Counted from the first letter of the stretch, positions 54,544 to 63,436 are shown. The stretch is DNA of 64,000 nt from Corynebacterium lemuris (GCF_024919295.1 NZ_JANWTC010000008.1:1-64000), one strand, 5' to 3'. The notes: a model not told the origin generated them from the letters alone. Program-made: numbers and translations.

Positions 54544-56208
54544 CTAGCGGACGGTGCGGCGCAGCCACATGGACAGCGCCTCGACGATGAGCACCACGGC
54601 GACCATGAGGATGAGGATCATGGTGACGACCTCGAACTGGTTGACCCGCGAGGCGTTGAGCAGCAGGAAGCCGACGCCGCCGGCACCGACCACACCCAGC
54701 AGGGTGGCGGAGCGGATGTTGGTGTCCAACAGGTACATGGTGTGGGCGACGAAGGCGGGGGCCGCCTGACGCAGGGTGGCGGAGAAGAAGATCTGGGCCT
54801 CGGAGGCACCGGCGGTGCGCAGGGCATCCTGGACCTCGGTGTCGGTCTCCTCCAGCGAGTCGGCGATGAGTTTGGACAGCAGGCCCATCGCGCCGACCGC
54901 CAGGGCCAGGGTGCCGGCGATACCGCCGAGGCCGGAGATGACCACGAAGATGATCGCCAGGATCAGCTCCGGGATACCGCGGATGACCACGATCACCATG
55001 CGGAAGAAGCCGTGCACGAACTTATTGGCCACGACGTTGCGGGCCGCGAGGATGCCGATGGGCAGCGCCAGGACGGCACCGAGCAGGGTGGCGGCCAGCG
55101 CGATCTGGATGGTGACCAGCAGCTGCTCGATCAGCGTGCTGAAGGCGCCACCGGTGGACGGCGGGAAGAACAGTGCCAGGGTCTGCGGCAGGTCCAGCAG
55201 ACCGGTCCACAGGGCGGACCAGGAGAGGTCGACGCGGGCGAAGGAGACCACCGTGAGGATGATGACCAGGGCGTAGGCACCGAACCGGCGCAGCCGTTCA
55301 GTGGTCCACGGCGGGGTGAGGGTGACATCCCCCGCACCGGTGACCCGGCCCCGGTTGAGTACCCGGTCAACCCAGGTACCGCCGACGACCGCGCCGCCGG
55401 ACCTGCGCATGATGGCGGCGCGGATGCCGCCGGAGATCAGCTCGATGACGATGCACAGCAGCAGCACGATCAGCGCCAGCGCCATGCCGCGCTGGTAGTC
55501 CAGCACCCGCAGCGATTCCGAGATGGCCAGGCCGATGCCGCCGACACCGACGTAACCCAGCAGCACGGAGGTGCGCAGGTTGATGTCGAAGCGGTGCAGG
55601 GCGGTGGCGATGACCTGCGGCATGAGCACCTGCGGGATCGCGGAGGCGATCTGCTGGCGGCGGGTGGTGCCGGCGGACTCGATGGACTGGCGGGGGCCGT
55701 CGTCAAGCTCCTCGATGGCGTCGGCGTAGAGCTTGGCCACCATGCCCACGGAGTGCACGCCCATGGCCAGGATGCCGGCCGTGGGGCCGAGACCGAACAT
55801 GCGCAGGAAGATGATCGCCAGGACCAGGTCCGGGATGGCGCGCGCCAGGACGATCAGCGCGCGGGCCGTGCCCTGGGACCAGCGGTTGCGGGCGGTGGCC
55901 CGCGCGGCCGCCAGGGAGAGCGGGATGGACAGCACCACGGAGAGCAGCGTGGCCAGGAAGACAATCGCCAGGGTCTCCGCGATGAGTGAGAGGGTCTCCC
56001 CCGGCGGGGGGAAATCCAGCGGGAACATGCGCCGGGCGAAGTTGACGGCGTTGTCGAAGGAGTTGGCGATCGTGGCCAGGTTGATGCCCAGGGCGTTGAT
56101 CGACCAGGCGCCGGCGGCCACCAGTCCGATGAGGACGACGGTCGCGGCGAGGTTGTTGAGGGAGGGGGCCGGGCGCGTCGGTGCGACCGGCATGCGCAGG
56201 TCAGTCAC
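54544..56208 (-). CDS. phnE: Phosphonate/phosphite ABC transporter, two PhnE permease domains fused
   Basis: A 554-aa membrane protein made of two tandem PhnE-type permease domains: about 15-265 and 300-554. Each has the EAA-like loop: RPIxDLVLAIIFLRMFGLG and MVAKLYADAIEELDDGP in the first, RGIPELILAIIFVVISGLGG and LLSKLIADSLEETDTEV in the second, each followed by its ASEAQIF-like or RRQQIASAI-type segment. Together they form a complete channel in one chain. GTG 56208 overlaps the phnC stop by 8 nt and has GAGGG upstream; an ATG at 56193 is an alternative. Confidence 0.92.
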   Translation of the reverse strand: MTDLRMPVAPTRPAPSLNNLAATVVLIGLVAAGAWSINALGINLATIANSFDNAVNFARRMFPLDFPPPGETLSLIAETLAIVFLATLLSVVLSIPLSLAAARATARNRWSQGTARALIVLARAIPDLVLAIIFLRMFGLGPTAGILAMGVHSVGMVAKLYADAIEELDDGPRQSIESAGTTRRQQIASAIPQVLMPQVIATALHRFDINLRTSVLLGYVGVGGIGLAISESLRVLDYQRGMALALIVLLLCIVIELISGGIRAAIMRRSGGAVVGGTWVDRVLNRGRVTGAGDVTLTPPWTTERLRRFGAYALVIILTVVSFARVDLSWSALWTGLLDLPQTLALFFPPSTGGAFSTLIEQLLVTIQIALAATLLGAVLALPIGILAARNVVANKFVHGFFRMVIVVIRGIPELILAIIFVVISGLGGIAGTLALAVGAMGLLSKLIADSLEETDTEVQDALRTAGASEAQIFFSATLRQAAPAFVAHTMYLLDTNIRSATLLGVVGAGGVGFLLLNASRVNQFEVVTMILILMVAVVLIVEALSMWLRRTVR

Positions 56209-57049
56209 GGGAGCCGCCCTCACTGCGGACCGGTACCCCGGCGGCGGCGTCGAGCCCGGAGACGCTCGAGTAGATGCGGGAGGCCGCCTCGGCGCTCAGG
56301 CCCTCGGTCGGCTGGTCGAGGACGATCTGCCCGCTGCGCAGACCGATGATGCGGTCGGCGAAGTCGATGGCCAGCTGCACCTGGTGCAGGGAGGCTATGA
56401 CGGTGAGGTTGTCCTCCGCGGAGATCTGCTGCAGCAGCTGGATGACCTCCAGGGAGGACACCGGGTCGAGGGAGGCGACGGGTTCGTCGGCGAGCAGGAT
56501 CTTCGGGTGCTGCATGAGCGCGCGGGCGATGGCCACGCGCTGCTGCTGACCACCCGAGAGGGTGTCGGCGCGCTGGTAGGCGCGGTCGGCCAGACCCACG
56601 CGGTCGAGCTTCTCCAGGGCCTCCCGACGCACCCGCTTCGGGTACATCATCAGCGACAGGCGCGGGCCCCGCAGGGAACCGAGCTGGCCGGCGCAGACGT
56701 TCTCCAGCACGCTCATCGGGCCGATGAGGTTGAAGTGCTGGAAGATGACCCCGATGTCACGGCGCAGGGTGCGCAGCTGCCTGCCCTTCAGCTCCGGGAC
56801 GTTCTCGCCGAGCACGCGGATCCGGCCGCTGGTGGGGTTGTGCAGGCCGTTGATGTGGCGCAGCAGGGTGGACTTGCCGGAGCCGGACAGGCCCAGCAGG
56901 ACGGTGATGCCGCCGGTGCGGAAACCGACCGTCACGTCGTCGAGGCCGAGGACTCCGCCGCCGAAGTCCTTGGTCACGTGGTCCATCTGGACGGCGTAGA
57001 GGGAGTCGACCTCACGCTGGAATACCGGGGACTGTTTCTTGTCGTTCAT
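56201..57049 (-). CDS. phnC: Phosphonate ABC transporter ATP-binding protein
   Basis: A 282-aa ATPase of the phosphonate/phosphite importer. Walker A GLSGSGKST, Q-loop GVIFQHFNLIGPMSVLENV, signature TLSGGQQQRVAIARALMQ, Walker B ILLADEPVASLDP, and H-loop IASLHQVQLAIDF. It begins 11 nt after phnD. It powers import through the fused PhnE. Confidence 0.94.
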   Translation of the reverse strand: MNDKKQSPVFQREVDSLYAVQMDHVTKDFGGGVLGLDDVTVGFRTGGITVLLGLSGSGKSTLLRHINGLHNPTSGRIRVLGENVPELKGRQLRTLRRDIGVIFQHFNLIGPMSVLENVCAGQLGSLRGPRLSLMMYPKRVRREALEKLDRVGLADRAYQRADTLSGGQQQRVAIARALMQHPKILLADEPVASLDPVSSLEVIQLLQQISAEDNLTVIASLHQVQLAIDFADRIIGLRSGQIVLDQPTEGLSAEAASRIYSSVSGLDAAAGVPVRSEGGSRD

Positions 57050-57060
57050 GAAGTTGGCTC

Positions 57061-57996
57061 CTAGCCGATGTTCCGGCAGGCTGCGGCGTCGGTGACCTCG
57101 CAGATGTCACGGATCGGGTCGAAGTCGGCGTCGGTCACGGTGACGTAGCCGTAGCCGGTTTCCTCCGGCAGTGCGCAGTCGTCCTCGGAGGAGCAGATGC
57201 CGGCCTCGACGAGGGCGGGCTTGTTGGCCTGCTCGCGCAGGACCTGGATGATCTGGTCGGTCAACTCATCGCCGAGGGTGCCGCGGTTGACGGTGATGGG
57301 ATCCTCGGTGATCGGATCGGACTCCCAGACGGCACGCAGGGCGCCCGGCTCGACCTGGCCGGAGTTCTCCAGGGTGGTGAGCATGGTGTCGTGGGCGAAG
57401 GCGGCGTCGCAGCCCTCGGAGTCGAGGGTGAGCAGGGAGGCGTCGTGGCCGCCGGCCATGACGGACTCGAGGTCGTCGTCGAGGTTGATGTCGGCGTCCA
57501 TGAGGCCCTTCATCGGCACGAGGTAACCGGAGGTGGAGGCCTGGTCGACGAAGCAGACCGTCTTCCCGGCCAGGTCCCCGATGTCCTCGATGTCGGAGTC
57601 CTCGCGGACGTAGGCCAGGGAGGTGTAGGCCGGGGCCTCGTCGATGTCGTTGGTGGGGGCGGCGACCGGTTCCATGTCCACGCCGGAGTCCTTGGCGATG
57701 ACATAGGAGAAGGGGCCGAAGGAGGCGATGTCCACCTGGCCGGCGCGCATGCCCTCGATGACGGCGGCGTAGTCGGAGGCGTTCTGGAAGTTGACCGTCA
57801 CGCCGGTCTCCTGCTCGATGAGCTCGGTGATGTTGCCGAAGGTCTGCTCGAGGGTGACGGAGGATTCCGCCGGGACAGCGGCGAAGGTGATGGTCTGGCC
57901 GGAGCCGGCGGCGGAATCGGAGTCGGAGGAGCCGCAGGCGACGAGGGTGGTGGCTGCGAGTGCGAGCGCACCTGCGCCGGCGAGGAAGCGGTTCAT
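57061..57996 (-). CDS. phnD: Phosphate/phosphite/phosphonate-binding lipoprotein
   Basis: A 311-aa substrate-binding lipoprotein with signal peptide and lipobox LVAC (ALALAATTLVACGS). The periplasmic-binding fold has VPAESSVTLEQTFG, ELIEQETGVTVNFQNASDYAAVIEGM, DIASFGPFSYVIAKDS and VCFVDQASTSGYLVP, typical of PhnD. Two late cysteines (CSSEDDC) and a further pair near the C-terminus may form a disulphide. It is first in the phnDCE operon and lies downstream of operator-like site 1. Confidence 0.93.
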   Translation of the reverse strand: MNRFLAGAGALALAATTLVACGSSDSDSAAGSGQTITFAAVPAESSVTLEQTFGNITELIEQETGVTVNFQNASDYAAVIEGMRAGQVDIASFGPFSYVIAKDSGVDMEPVAAPTNDIDEAPAYTSLAYVREDSDIEDIGDLAGKTVCFVDQASTSGYLVPMKGLMDADINLDDDLESVMAGGHDASLLTLDSEGCDAAFAHDTMLTTLENSGQVEPGALRAVWESDPITEDPITVNRGTLGDELTDQIIQVLREQANKPALVEAGICSSEDDCALPEETGYGYVTVTDADFDPIRDICEVTDAAACRNIG

Positions 57997-58077
57997 GGGT
58001 GACGGACCTTTCGGGGAAAGCGGGAAAATCAGGGCCCGGTGCTGCGGGCATGACCCCATCCTGAGGGAGGCTTTCGC

Positions 58078-58093
58078 ACTTGTCTAGTCGAGT
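58078..58093. promoter_or_regulatory. HutC/DasR-type operator-like site 1, upstream of phnD
   Basis: The 16-mer ACTTGTCTAGTCGAGT matches ACTGGTCTAGACCAGT (the HutC/DasR-type palindrome) at 13 of 16 positions. It lies about 82-97 nt before the phnD ATG and is in line to control phnDCE. A TTCAAC-like box overlaps it on the minus strand. Confidence 0.5.
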
Positions 58094-58120
58094 TGAAAGA
58101 GTTCATCTGCCGGTAACCGC

Positions 58121-58135
58121 CCCGCCTCCGGCGGG
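58121..58135 (-). terminator. Short hairpin after hpnW
   Basis: CCCGCC (58121-58126) and GGCGGG (58130-58135) with a 3-nt loop, immediately downstream of the hpnW-like gene's stop at 58136. No T tract; a weak terminator at best. Confidence 0.3.
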
Positions 58136-59257
58136 TCAGAACCCCGCCACCTGGCCGCCATCCAGGGCCAGTTCCGCCACCCCGAAGGACAGGGTCATCC
58201 CGATACCGGAGGTGACCACGGCGACGGTCGTGCGCTCATCCGGATGCTCCAGCACCAGGTTCCTGTTGGCGCTGTCGGCGTAACTACCCAACCAGCGCTG
58301 GCGCACCCGCGGCTGCTCAATGCCCAGCACGGTACAGGCACGGTCGAGCAGCAGCTGGGCGATGTCCTCGTCGATGAAGGGCTCCGGGCTGAGGTCGTAG
58401 GCGTGGGAATCGCCGATGAGCAGGCCCTGGTCAATGCCGGTGACCATGAGGTTGGCAATGCATCCCACCAGCTCAGGCTCCCGTTCCGCAAGCTCGTCGC
58501 GCAGCTGGTCCACGCCGGGCATCGCGGCGAAACCATCGTAGCGGGCCAGCGACGTGCCGGTGAGCATGCCCAGGCCCCGGTCGATGCGGGCCGGCCGGTC
58601 GATGAGGCTCATGGCCAGGGTGCACACGCGCACGCCGTGACGCTCGGCGATCTCCGGGAAGAGGTTCATCAGCTTATAACCCGGGCAGGCGATGACACGC
58701 CCGGCCGAGAACTGGCCGCGCACGGTATCCACCTGGCCGTCCGCCACGCCCGTGACCTGCGTGTTCCAGCTGAATTCCACGCCGTTGCGGGCCAGCCAGC
58801 CGGCCAGGGCGGGAGCGGCCTCGCGCGGGTTGACCCGCATGTCCAGCGGCAGGTGCGCACCGCCGACGGCCGCTAGATCCGGGTTACCGATGCCCCGGGC
58901 GATGTCGGCGGCGTCCAGCAGCTGCACCTGTTCCGGGCCGCGATGGTCGGCGAATTCGCGCAGGACCTGCAGCTCCGCCTCGGTGGTGGCGGGGATCCAG
59001 GTGCCGGACTCGGCGGCCCAGAAGCCGGCGGCCTGCGCGGCGCGGAGCCAGCCGGCACGGGCGGAGGCGGCGACCTCCTGGATGATGTCGGCCTGGCCGG
59101 TGAAGCAGGCGTGCCCGAAGTTCTGGATCGAGGAACCGACGGGGCGGTCGGCGGCGTCGATCACCCGGACGCTCAGGCCGCGTTCACGGGCGAGGAAAGC
59201 GGTGGCGAGGCCGATGATGCCGGCGCCGACGACGATGAGATCAGTGCGATGTGTCAT
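58136..59257 (-). CDS. HpnW-like FAD-dependent oxidoreductase (aminophosphonate-associated)
   Basis: A 373-aa DAO/GlpO-type flavoprotein of the TIGR03364 (HpnW) subfamily. The FAD fold starts LIVVGAGIIGLATAFLARERG (dinucleotide motif), followed by VRVIDAADRPVGSSIQNFGHACF, and the C-terminal VVTSGIGMTLSFGVAELALDG. HpnW is a proposed aminophosphonate oxidoreductase, expected to oxidise the amine (for example 2-aminoethylphosphonate) to phosphonoacetaldehyde. It lies upstream of phnD with site 1 between, and is divergent from the GntR gene. ATG 59257 or a slightly longer start (59269). Confidence 0.85.
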   Translation of the reverse strand: MTHRTDLIVVGAGIIGLATAFLARERGLSVRVIDAADRPVGSSIQNFGHACFTGQADIIQEVAASARAGWLRAAQAAGFWAAESGTWIPATTEAELQVLREFADHRGPEQVQLLDAADIARGIGNPDLAAVGGAHLPLDMRVNPREAAPALAGWLARNGVEFSWNTQVTGVADGQVDTVRGQFSAGRVIACPGYKLMNLFPEIAERHGVRVCTLAMSLIDRPARIDRGLGMLTGTSLARYDGFAAMPGVDQLRDELAEREPELVGCIANLMVTGIDQGLLIGDSHAYDLSPEPFIDEDIAQLLLDRACTVLGIEQPRVRQRWLGSYADSANRNLVLEHPDERTTVAVVTSGIGMTLSFGVAELALDGGQVAGF

Positions 59258-59293
59258 GCCCCCGATCATGACACCTGTGCACTCAGGAGCCTT

Positions 59294-59309
59294 CCCTGAC
59301 TAGATAAGT
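59294..59309. promoter_or_regulatory. HutC/DasR-type operator-like site 2 (hpnW/gntR intergenic)
   Basis: CCCTGACTAGATAAGT, whose reverse complement begins ACTTATCTAGTC. It shares ACTAGAYAAGT with site 1 and is placed 37-52 nt from the hpnW start, in its likely promoter; a TTGAAC box overlaps on the minus strand. Confidence 0.5.
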
Positions 59310-59401
59310 TCAACTAGAATTCACCTGGAGGGCCCCGAAAATTCGCCCGCCTTCACGAATTGCCCTGCAGAATGTCGTCCACCTCACTAACATGAACCCA
59401 C

Positions 59402-59417
59402 ACCTGTCCAGATAAGC
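59402..59417. promoter_or_regulatory. HutC/DasR-type operator-like site 3 (near gntR)
   Basis: ACCTGTCCAGATAAGC is a degenerate version of site 2 (shared AGATAAG), 27 nt before the GTG of the GntR gene. Placement suggests autoregulation. Confidence 0.4.
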
Positions 59418-59443
59418 CCCCTGACGCAGTCAGAAAGCGAGAA

Positions 59444-60187
59444 GTGACCGCCGTGCAGCAGTACGAGGAGATCGCCGCCTATCTCCGCAGCTCTATCCGG
59501 GAGGGGGAGCTCGTCCCCGGGGACCCGCTCCCCTCCGAAGCGGAGCTGTGCCGGCGTTTCGAATCCGCCCGCGGCACCGTCCGCCAGGCCATCGCCCTGC
59601 TCCGTTCCGAGGGACTCATCTCCTCCGGGCAGGGACGTCGCTCCCGGGTGCTGGACCACCGGCCCACCCAGTCCTTCGACGACATCTTCTCCTTCACCCA
59701 GTGGTGCCTCACCGCCGGAGTCACCCCCGGGCAGCAGACGCAGTGGGTCACCCGCAAACCCGCCGACCCGCGGCTGGCCGCCCACCTGGAGATCCCCGAT
59801 GGCGCCCAGGTGGTCTCCGTCTTCCGTCTGCGCCTCATGGACGGCTGCCCCGCCATGATCGAGCGGCTGAACTACCCCTTCGAATTCGGCAGGCACCTCC
59901 TGAGCTTCGACACCGACTCCGGTTCGATCTACCAGCACCTGCTCGACTGCGGCGTGGACATCGACACCGCCACCCGCACCATCGACGCCGTGCCCGCGGA
60001 GGCCGAGGATGCCGCGCTCCTGCAGGTCCCCGAGGGTGCCCCCCTGCTGCGGGTGCGCCGCCGCGCCTACACCACCGGCGGCACCCCCATCGAGTACTCC
60101 GATGACCGCTACCTGCACACCAAGGCCAGCTTCACCATCAACTCCACCCGCAACTCCCCCACCGCGTTGTCCATGATCAGCAGCTGA
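59444..60187 (+). CDS. GntR family regulator (HutC subfamily, UTRA domain)
   Basis: A 247-aa repressor. The winged helix is about residues 5-72 (YLRSSIREGELVPGDPLPSE, then RRFESARGTVRQAIALLRSEG). The UTRA ligand domain follows (about 95-235, QWVTRKPADPRLAAHLEIPD, GAQVVSVFRLRLMDGCPAMI, RTIDAVPAEAEDAALLQV, YTTGGTPIEYSDDRYL). HutC regulators beside phosphonate genes include PhnF and PhnR. The three operator-like sites in this region agree with the subfamily's DNA preference. GTG 59444 is chosen; GTG 59453 is possible. Ligand likely a phosphonate or its breakdown product (inference). Confidence 0.9.
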   Translation: MTAVQQYEEIAAYLRSSIREGELVPGDPLPSEAELCRRFESARGTVRQAIALLRSEGLISSGQGRRSRVLDHRPTQSFDDIFSFTQWCLTAGVTPGQQTQWVTRKPADPRLAAHLEIPDGAQVVSVFRLRLMDGCPAMIERLNYPFEFGRHLLSFDTDSGSIYQHLLDCGVDIDTATRTIDAVPAEAEDAALLQVPEGAPLLRVRRRAYTTGGTPIEYSDDRYLHTKASFTINSTRNSPTALSMISS

Positions 60188-60194
60188 AGCCCGC

Positions 60195-60200
60195 TAATGT
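60195..60200 (+). promoter_or_regulatory. Putative leaderless -10 box of the peptide-binding gene
   Basis: TAATGT ends 7 nt before the ATG at 60208, between the GntR stop and the transporter start. Confidence 0.45.
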
Positions 60201-60207
60201 CTGGGGT

Positions 60208-61701
60208 ATGAGTGTGCGCAAAGCGGTCGTGGCCTGCGTGGTCCTGATCGGTCTGCTGGCCACCGCGTGTTCGGCAGGTTCCACCGCCGGCCGGGTCGGC
60301 CGTGTCGCGGGCGAGGACACCATCGTGCTGGGCACCACCGGCGCGCCCGCCTCCCTGGACTTCACCACCACCGGCGGCGCGGCGATCCCCCAGGCGCTGA
60401 TGTCCAACATCTACGAGGGCCTGGTGCGTATCGACGCCGCCGGCGACATCGTCCCCCACCTCGCCACCTCCTGGGAGGTCAGCGAGGACGCCACCGACTA
60501 CCTCTTCCACCTGCGGGAAGGGGTGAGTTTCTCCGACGGCTCCCCCTTCAACGCGCAGAGCGCGAAATTCAGCATCGACTACGTCCGGGGCTCCTGGAGC
60601 AACGGCCTGAAATCCCAGATGGACGTCGTCTCCGGGGTGAGCGCCGTCGACGAGCACACCCTGCGCGTCACGCTCTCCCGGCCCTCACAGCAGTGGCTGT
60701 GGTCCATGGGCACGCTGACGGGGGCGATGATGAGCCCGACGGGCGTCGATAAGCTGGCGACCCATCCCGTGGGCACCGGCCCCTATGAACTGGAGCGTTT
60801 CGCCGTGGGCGAGTCCATCGCCTTCACCGCACGCGCGGACTACTGGGGTGACGCTGCGCGTGCCGACGCCGCCATCCGCTATTTCTCCGACGCCCCCTCC
60901 GCCGTCAACGCCCTGCGCTCCGGGGACATCGACGTGGTCTGGGCGATGCAGTCCCCCGAACTCCTCGACACCCTGCCGGAGGAACACACCGTGCAGGTGG
61001 GCACCACCAACGGGGAGGTGCTGGTCTCCATGAACAACCGCCGCGCCCCCTTCGACGACCCGGACGTCCGCCGCGCCGTGGTCCACGCCGTCGACCGCGA
61101 CGCCCTCAACCTCGTGGTGTGGGAGGGCCTGGCCACCGACACCGGCGGCGCCCCCGTCCCGCCGACGGACCCGTGGTTCACCGGCCACGACCACGCCCCC
61201 CACGACCCCAACCTGGCGCGGCAGCTTCTCGACGGCCGCGAACCCGCCATCACCATCTCCGTGCCCTCGCTCCCCTACGCCCAGGCCGTCTCCGAGCTGC
61301 TCTACTCCCAGCTGCGCGACGTCGGCTTCGACGTCACCCTCCACACCGTCGAATTCCCCGCCGTGTGGCTGACCGAGGTGATGTCCGCGCACAACTACGA
61401 CATGTCCATCATCGCCCACGTCGAGGCCCGTGACATCCCCGCACTGTTCGGCAGCCCCGACTACTACCTCGGCTACGACAACGCCGACGTCCGCGCCGAG
61501 CTGCTCGCCGCCGACACCGCAGCCACCGCGCAGGAGCAGACGGAGCACATGCGCGCGGCCGTCGACACGATCATGTCGGAGGCAGGCGCCCTCACCGTGT
61601 TCAACCTGCCCAACATCGTCATCACCGCCCCCGGTGTCACCGGCGTGAACCCCACCGTGGTCACCGACGCACTGGCCCTGTCCGGGATGGAGAAGCAGTG
61701 A
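60208..61701 (+). CDS. ABC transporter substrate-binding lipoprotein (oligopeptide/nickel type)
   Basis: A 497-aa family-5 solute-binding lipoprotein, lipobox ATAC (VVLIGLLATACSAG). The conserved signature region is LATSWEVSEDATDYLFHLREGVSFSDG; RRAVVHAVDRDALN and SPDYYLGYDN are other family-type elements. It binds peptides, nickel-chelate or sugars outside the membrane; the ligand is not deducible. It is the first gene of an operon with two permeases and an ATPase, and 20 nt after the GntR stop, though it has its own -10 box. Confidence 0.88.
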   Translation: MSVRKAVVACVVLIGLLATACSAGSTAGRVGRVAGEDTIVLGTTGAPASLDFTTTGGAAIPQALMSNIYEGLVRIDAAGDIVPHLATSWEVSEDATDYLFHLREGVSFSDGSPFNAQSAKFSIDYVRGSWSNGLKSQMDVVSGVSAVDEHTLRVTLSRPSQQWLWSMGTLTGAMMSPTGVDKLATHPVGTGPYELERFAVGESIAFTARADYWGDAARADAAIRYFSDAPSAVNALRSGDIDVVWAMQSPELLDTLPEEHTVQVGTTNGEVLVSMNNRRAPFDDPDVRRAVVHAVDRDALNLVVWEGLATDTGGAPVPPTDPWFTGHDHAPHDPNLARQLLDGREPAITISVPSLPYAQAVSELLYSQLRDVGFDVTLHTVEFPAVWLTEVMSAHNYDMSIIAHVEARDIPALFGSPDYYLGYDNADVRAELLAADTAATAQEQTEHMRAAVDTIMSEAGALTVFNLPNIVITAPGVTGVNPTVVTDALALSGMEKQ

Positions 61702-62624
61702 TCCTCCGCGCCCTCCTGAGGTTCCTCGCCACCCTGCTGCTGGCCTCCGTGCTCATCTTCGTGCTGCTGCGCGCCATCCCCGGCAACCCGGCGCGCGTGG
61801 CCCTCGGCGTCACAGCCACCGACGAGGCCGTCGCACAGCTCGCCGCCCAGCTGGGTACCGACCGTCCCCTGACCGTGCAGTACCTCGACTGGATCAGCGG
61901 GCTGCTCACCGGGGATCTCGGCATCTCCCTGGCCTCGCGGCAGGACATCACCCCGCTGGTGCTCGACCGGGCGCAGGTCTCCCTCATCCTCTGCGGGGTG
62001 GCGATGGTCTTCTCCCTGCTCATCGCGGTGCCCACGGGTATGTGGGCCGCGCGTCGCGAGGACACGGTCATCTCCGCCTTCTCCCAGATCGGCATAGCCA
62101 TCCCCTCCTTCCTCGCCGGCATTCTGCTGGTCACCGTCTTCGCTGTCCATCTCGGCTGGCTGCCCGCCAGCGGCTGGATCCCGCCGGGTGAGGATTTCGG
62201 CGGTTTCCTCGCCCGTCTCATCCTGCCCGTCATCGCGCTGACGCTGGTGCAGGCGGCGATCCTCACCCGCTACGTCCGCTCCGCGGTGCTCGAGGTCATG
62301 GACCGTGAGTTCATGCGGACGGCGCGGTCGACGGGGGCGTCGATAAGCGAGGCGTTGTGGCGCCACGGCCTGCGCAACGCCGCGCTGCCCGTACTCACCG
62401 TGACGGGGCTGCAGTTGACGAGCCTGGTGGTGGGTGCGGTGGTCATCGAGCGGGTCTTCCTGCTGCCCGGGCTCGGGTCGATGCTGCTGGATTCGGTGGC
62501 GCGGCGTGATCTGACCAGCGTGCAGACCATCGTCATGCTGCTGGTCGTGTTCACCCTCACCGTCAATCTGCTCGTCGACCTGGCCTACCGGCTCATCGAC
62601 CCGCGGATCCGGAGGAGCGCGTGA
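61698..62624 (+). CDS. ABC transporter permease (DppB/OppB type)
   Basis: A 308-aa membrane protein with six helices and the OppB signature: N-terminal LLASVLIFVLLRAIPGNPA, and EAA loop FMRTARSTGASISEALWRHGLRNA. It overlaps the binding-protein stop by 4 nt (GTGA-type junction) and the next permease by 4 nt. Confidence 0.93.
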   Translation: MILRALLRFLATLLLASVLIFVLLRAIPGNPARVALGVTATDEAVAQLAAQLGTDRPLTVQYLDWISGLLTGDLGISLASRQDITPLVLDRAQVSLILCGVAMVFSLLIAVPTGMWAARREDTVISAFSQIGIAIPSFLAGILLVTVFAVHLGWLPASGWIPPGEDFGGFLARLILPVIALTLVQAAILTRYVRSAVLEVMDREFMRTARSTGASISEALWRHGLRNAALPVLTVTGLQLTSLVVGAVVIERVFLLPGLGSMLLDSVARRDLTSVQTIVMLLVVFTLTVNLLVDLAYRLIDPRIRRSA

Positions 62625-63436
62625 GAAGGCTGACCGCCGCCGGCTGGATCGGCGCATTCATCGTCGGGATCACCGTGCTCACCGCCCTGGTCTCCCTGGT
62701 GTGGACCCCCTACGACCCCGTCCACGCCATGCCTTATGACCGGCTGCTGGGTTCTTCGACTGAGCATCTGCTGGGCACCGACCGCTACGGACGTGACGTG
62801 TTCTCCCGCATCATGGCGGGCGCCCGCATCACGCTGCTTGTCGGGTTGGTCGCCGTGGGGATCTCCGCGCTGTTCGGCGTGCCCTTCGGGATCCTCGCCG
62901 GCATGCGCCGCGGCCTTGCGGAGACGCTCATCATGCGCGGGGCGGACCTCCTGCTCGCCTTCCCCGCCCTGCTGCTGGCCATCGTCGCCGGGGCCACCTT
63001 CGGCCCCTCCACCCTGACGGCCATGACCGCCATCGGCATCGCCGGCATCCCCGGTTTCGCGCGCGTGGCGCGTGCCGGGACTCTGCAGGTGATGACCCAG
63101 GACTACATCTCCTCCGCCCGCGTCTCCCACGTCCCGGGCCTGGTCATCGCCGGCCGGCACGTCCTGCCCAACATCGCCGGTGTGATCATCGTGCAGGCCT
63201 CTGTCGCCTTCGCCCTGGCCATCCTCGCCGAGGCGGCCCTGAGTTTCCTCGGCCTGGGCACCTCCCCGCCCGACCCGTCCTGGGGCAGGATGCTGCAGTC
63301 CGCGCAGGCCTCCCTCGGCTCCGCACCCCAGCTCGCCCTGTGGCCCGGACTGGCCATCGCGCTGACCGTCCTCGGCTTCAATCTGCTCGGCGACGGCCTG
63401 CGCGACGTCCTCGACCCGCAACGGAGCCGGCGATGA
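62621..63436 (+). CDS. ABC transporter permease (DppC/OppC type)
   Basis: A 271-aa permease with GTG start at 62621. The OppC features: HLLGTDRYGRDVFSRIMAGARITL, then DYISSARVSHVPGLVIAGRHVLPN (EAA loop) and LSFLGLGTSPPDPSWGRML. With the DppB-type protein it forms the channel. Confidence 0.93.
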   Translation: MRRLTAAGWIGAFIVGITVLTALVSLVWTPYDPVHAMPYDRLLGSSTEHLLGTDRYGRDVFSRIMAGARITLLVGLVAVGISALFGVPFGILAGMRRGLAETLIMRGADLLLAFPALLLAIVAGATFGPSTLTAMTAIGIAGIPGFARVARAGTLQVMTQDYISSARVSHVPGLVIAGRHVLPNIAGVIIVQASVAFALAILAEAALSFLGLGTSPPDPSWGRMLQSAQASLGSAPQLALWPGLAIALTVLGFNLLGDGLRDVLDPQRSRR

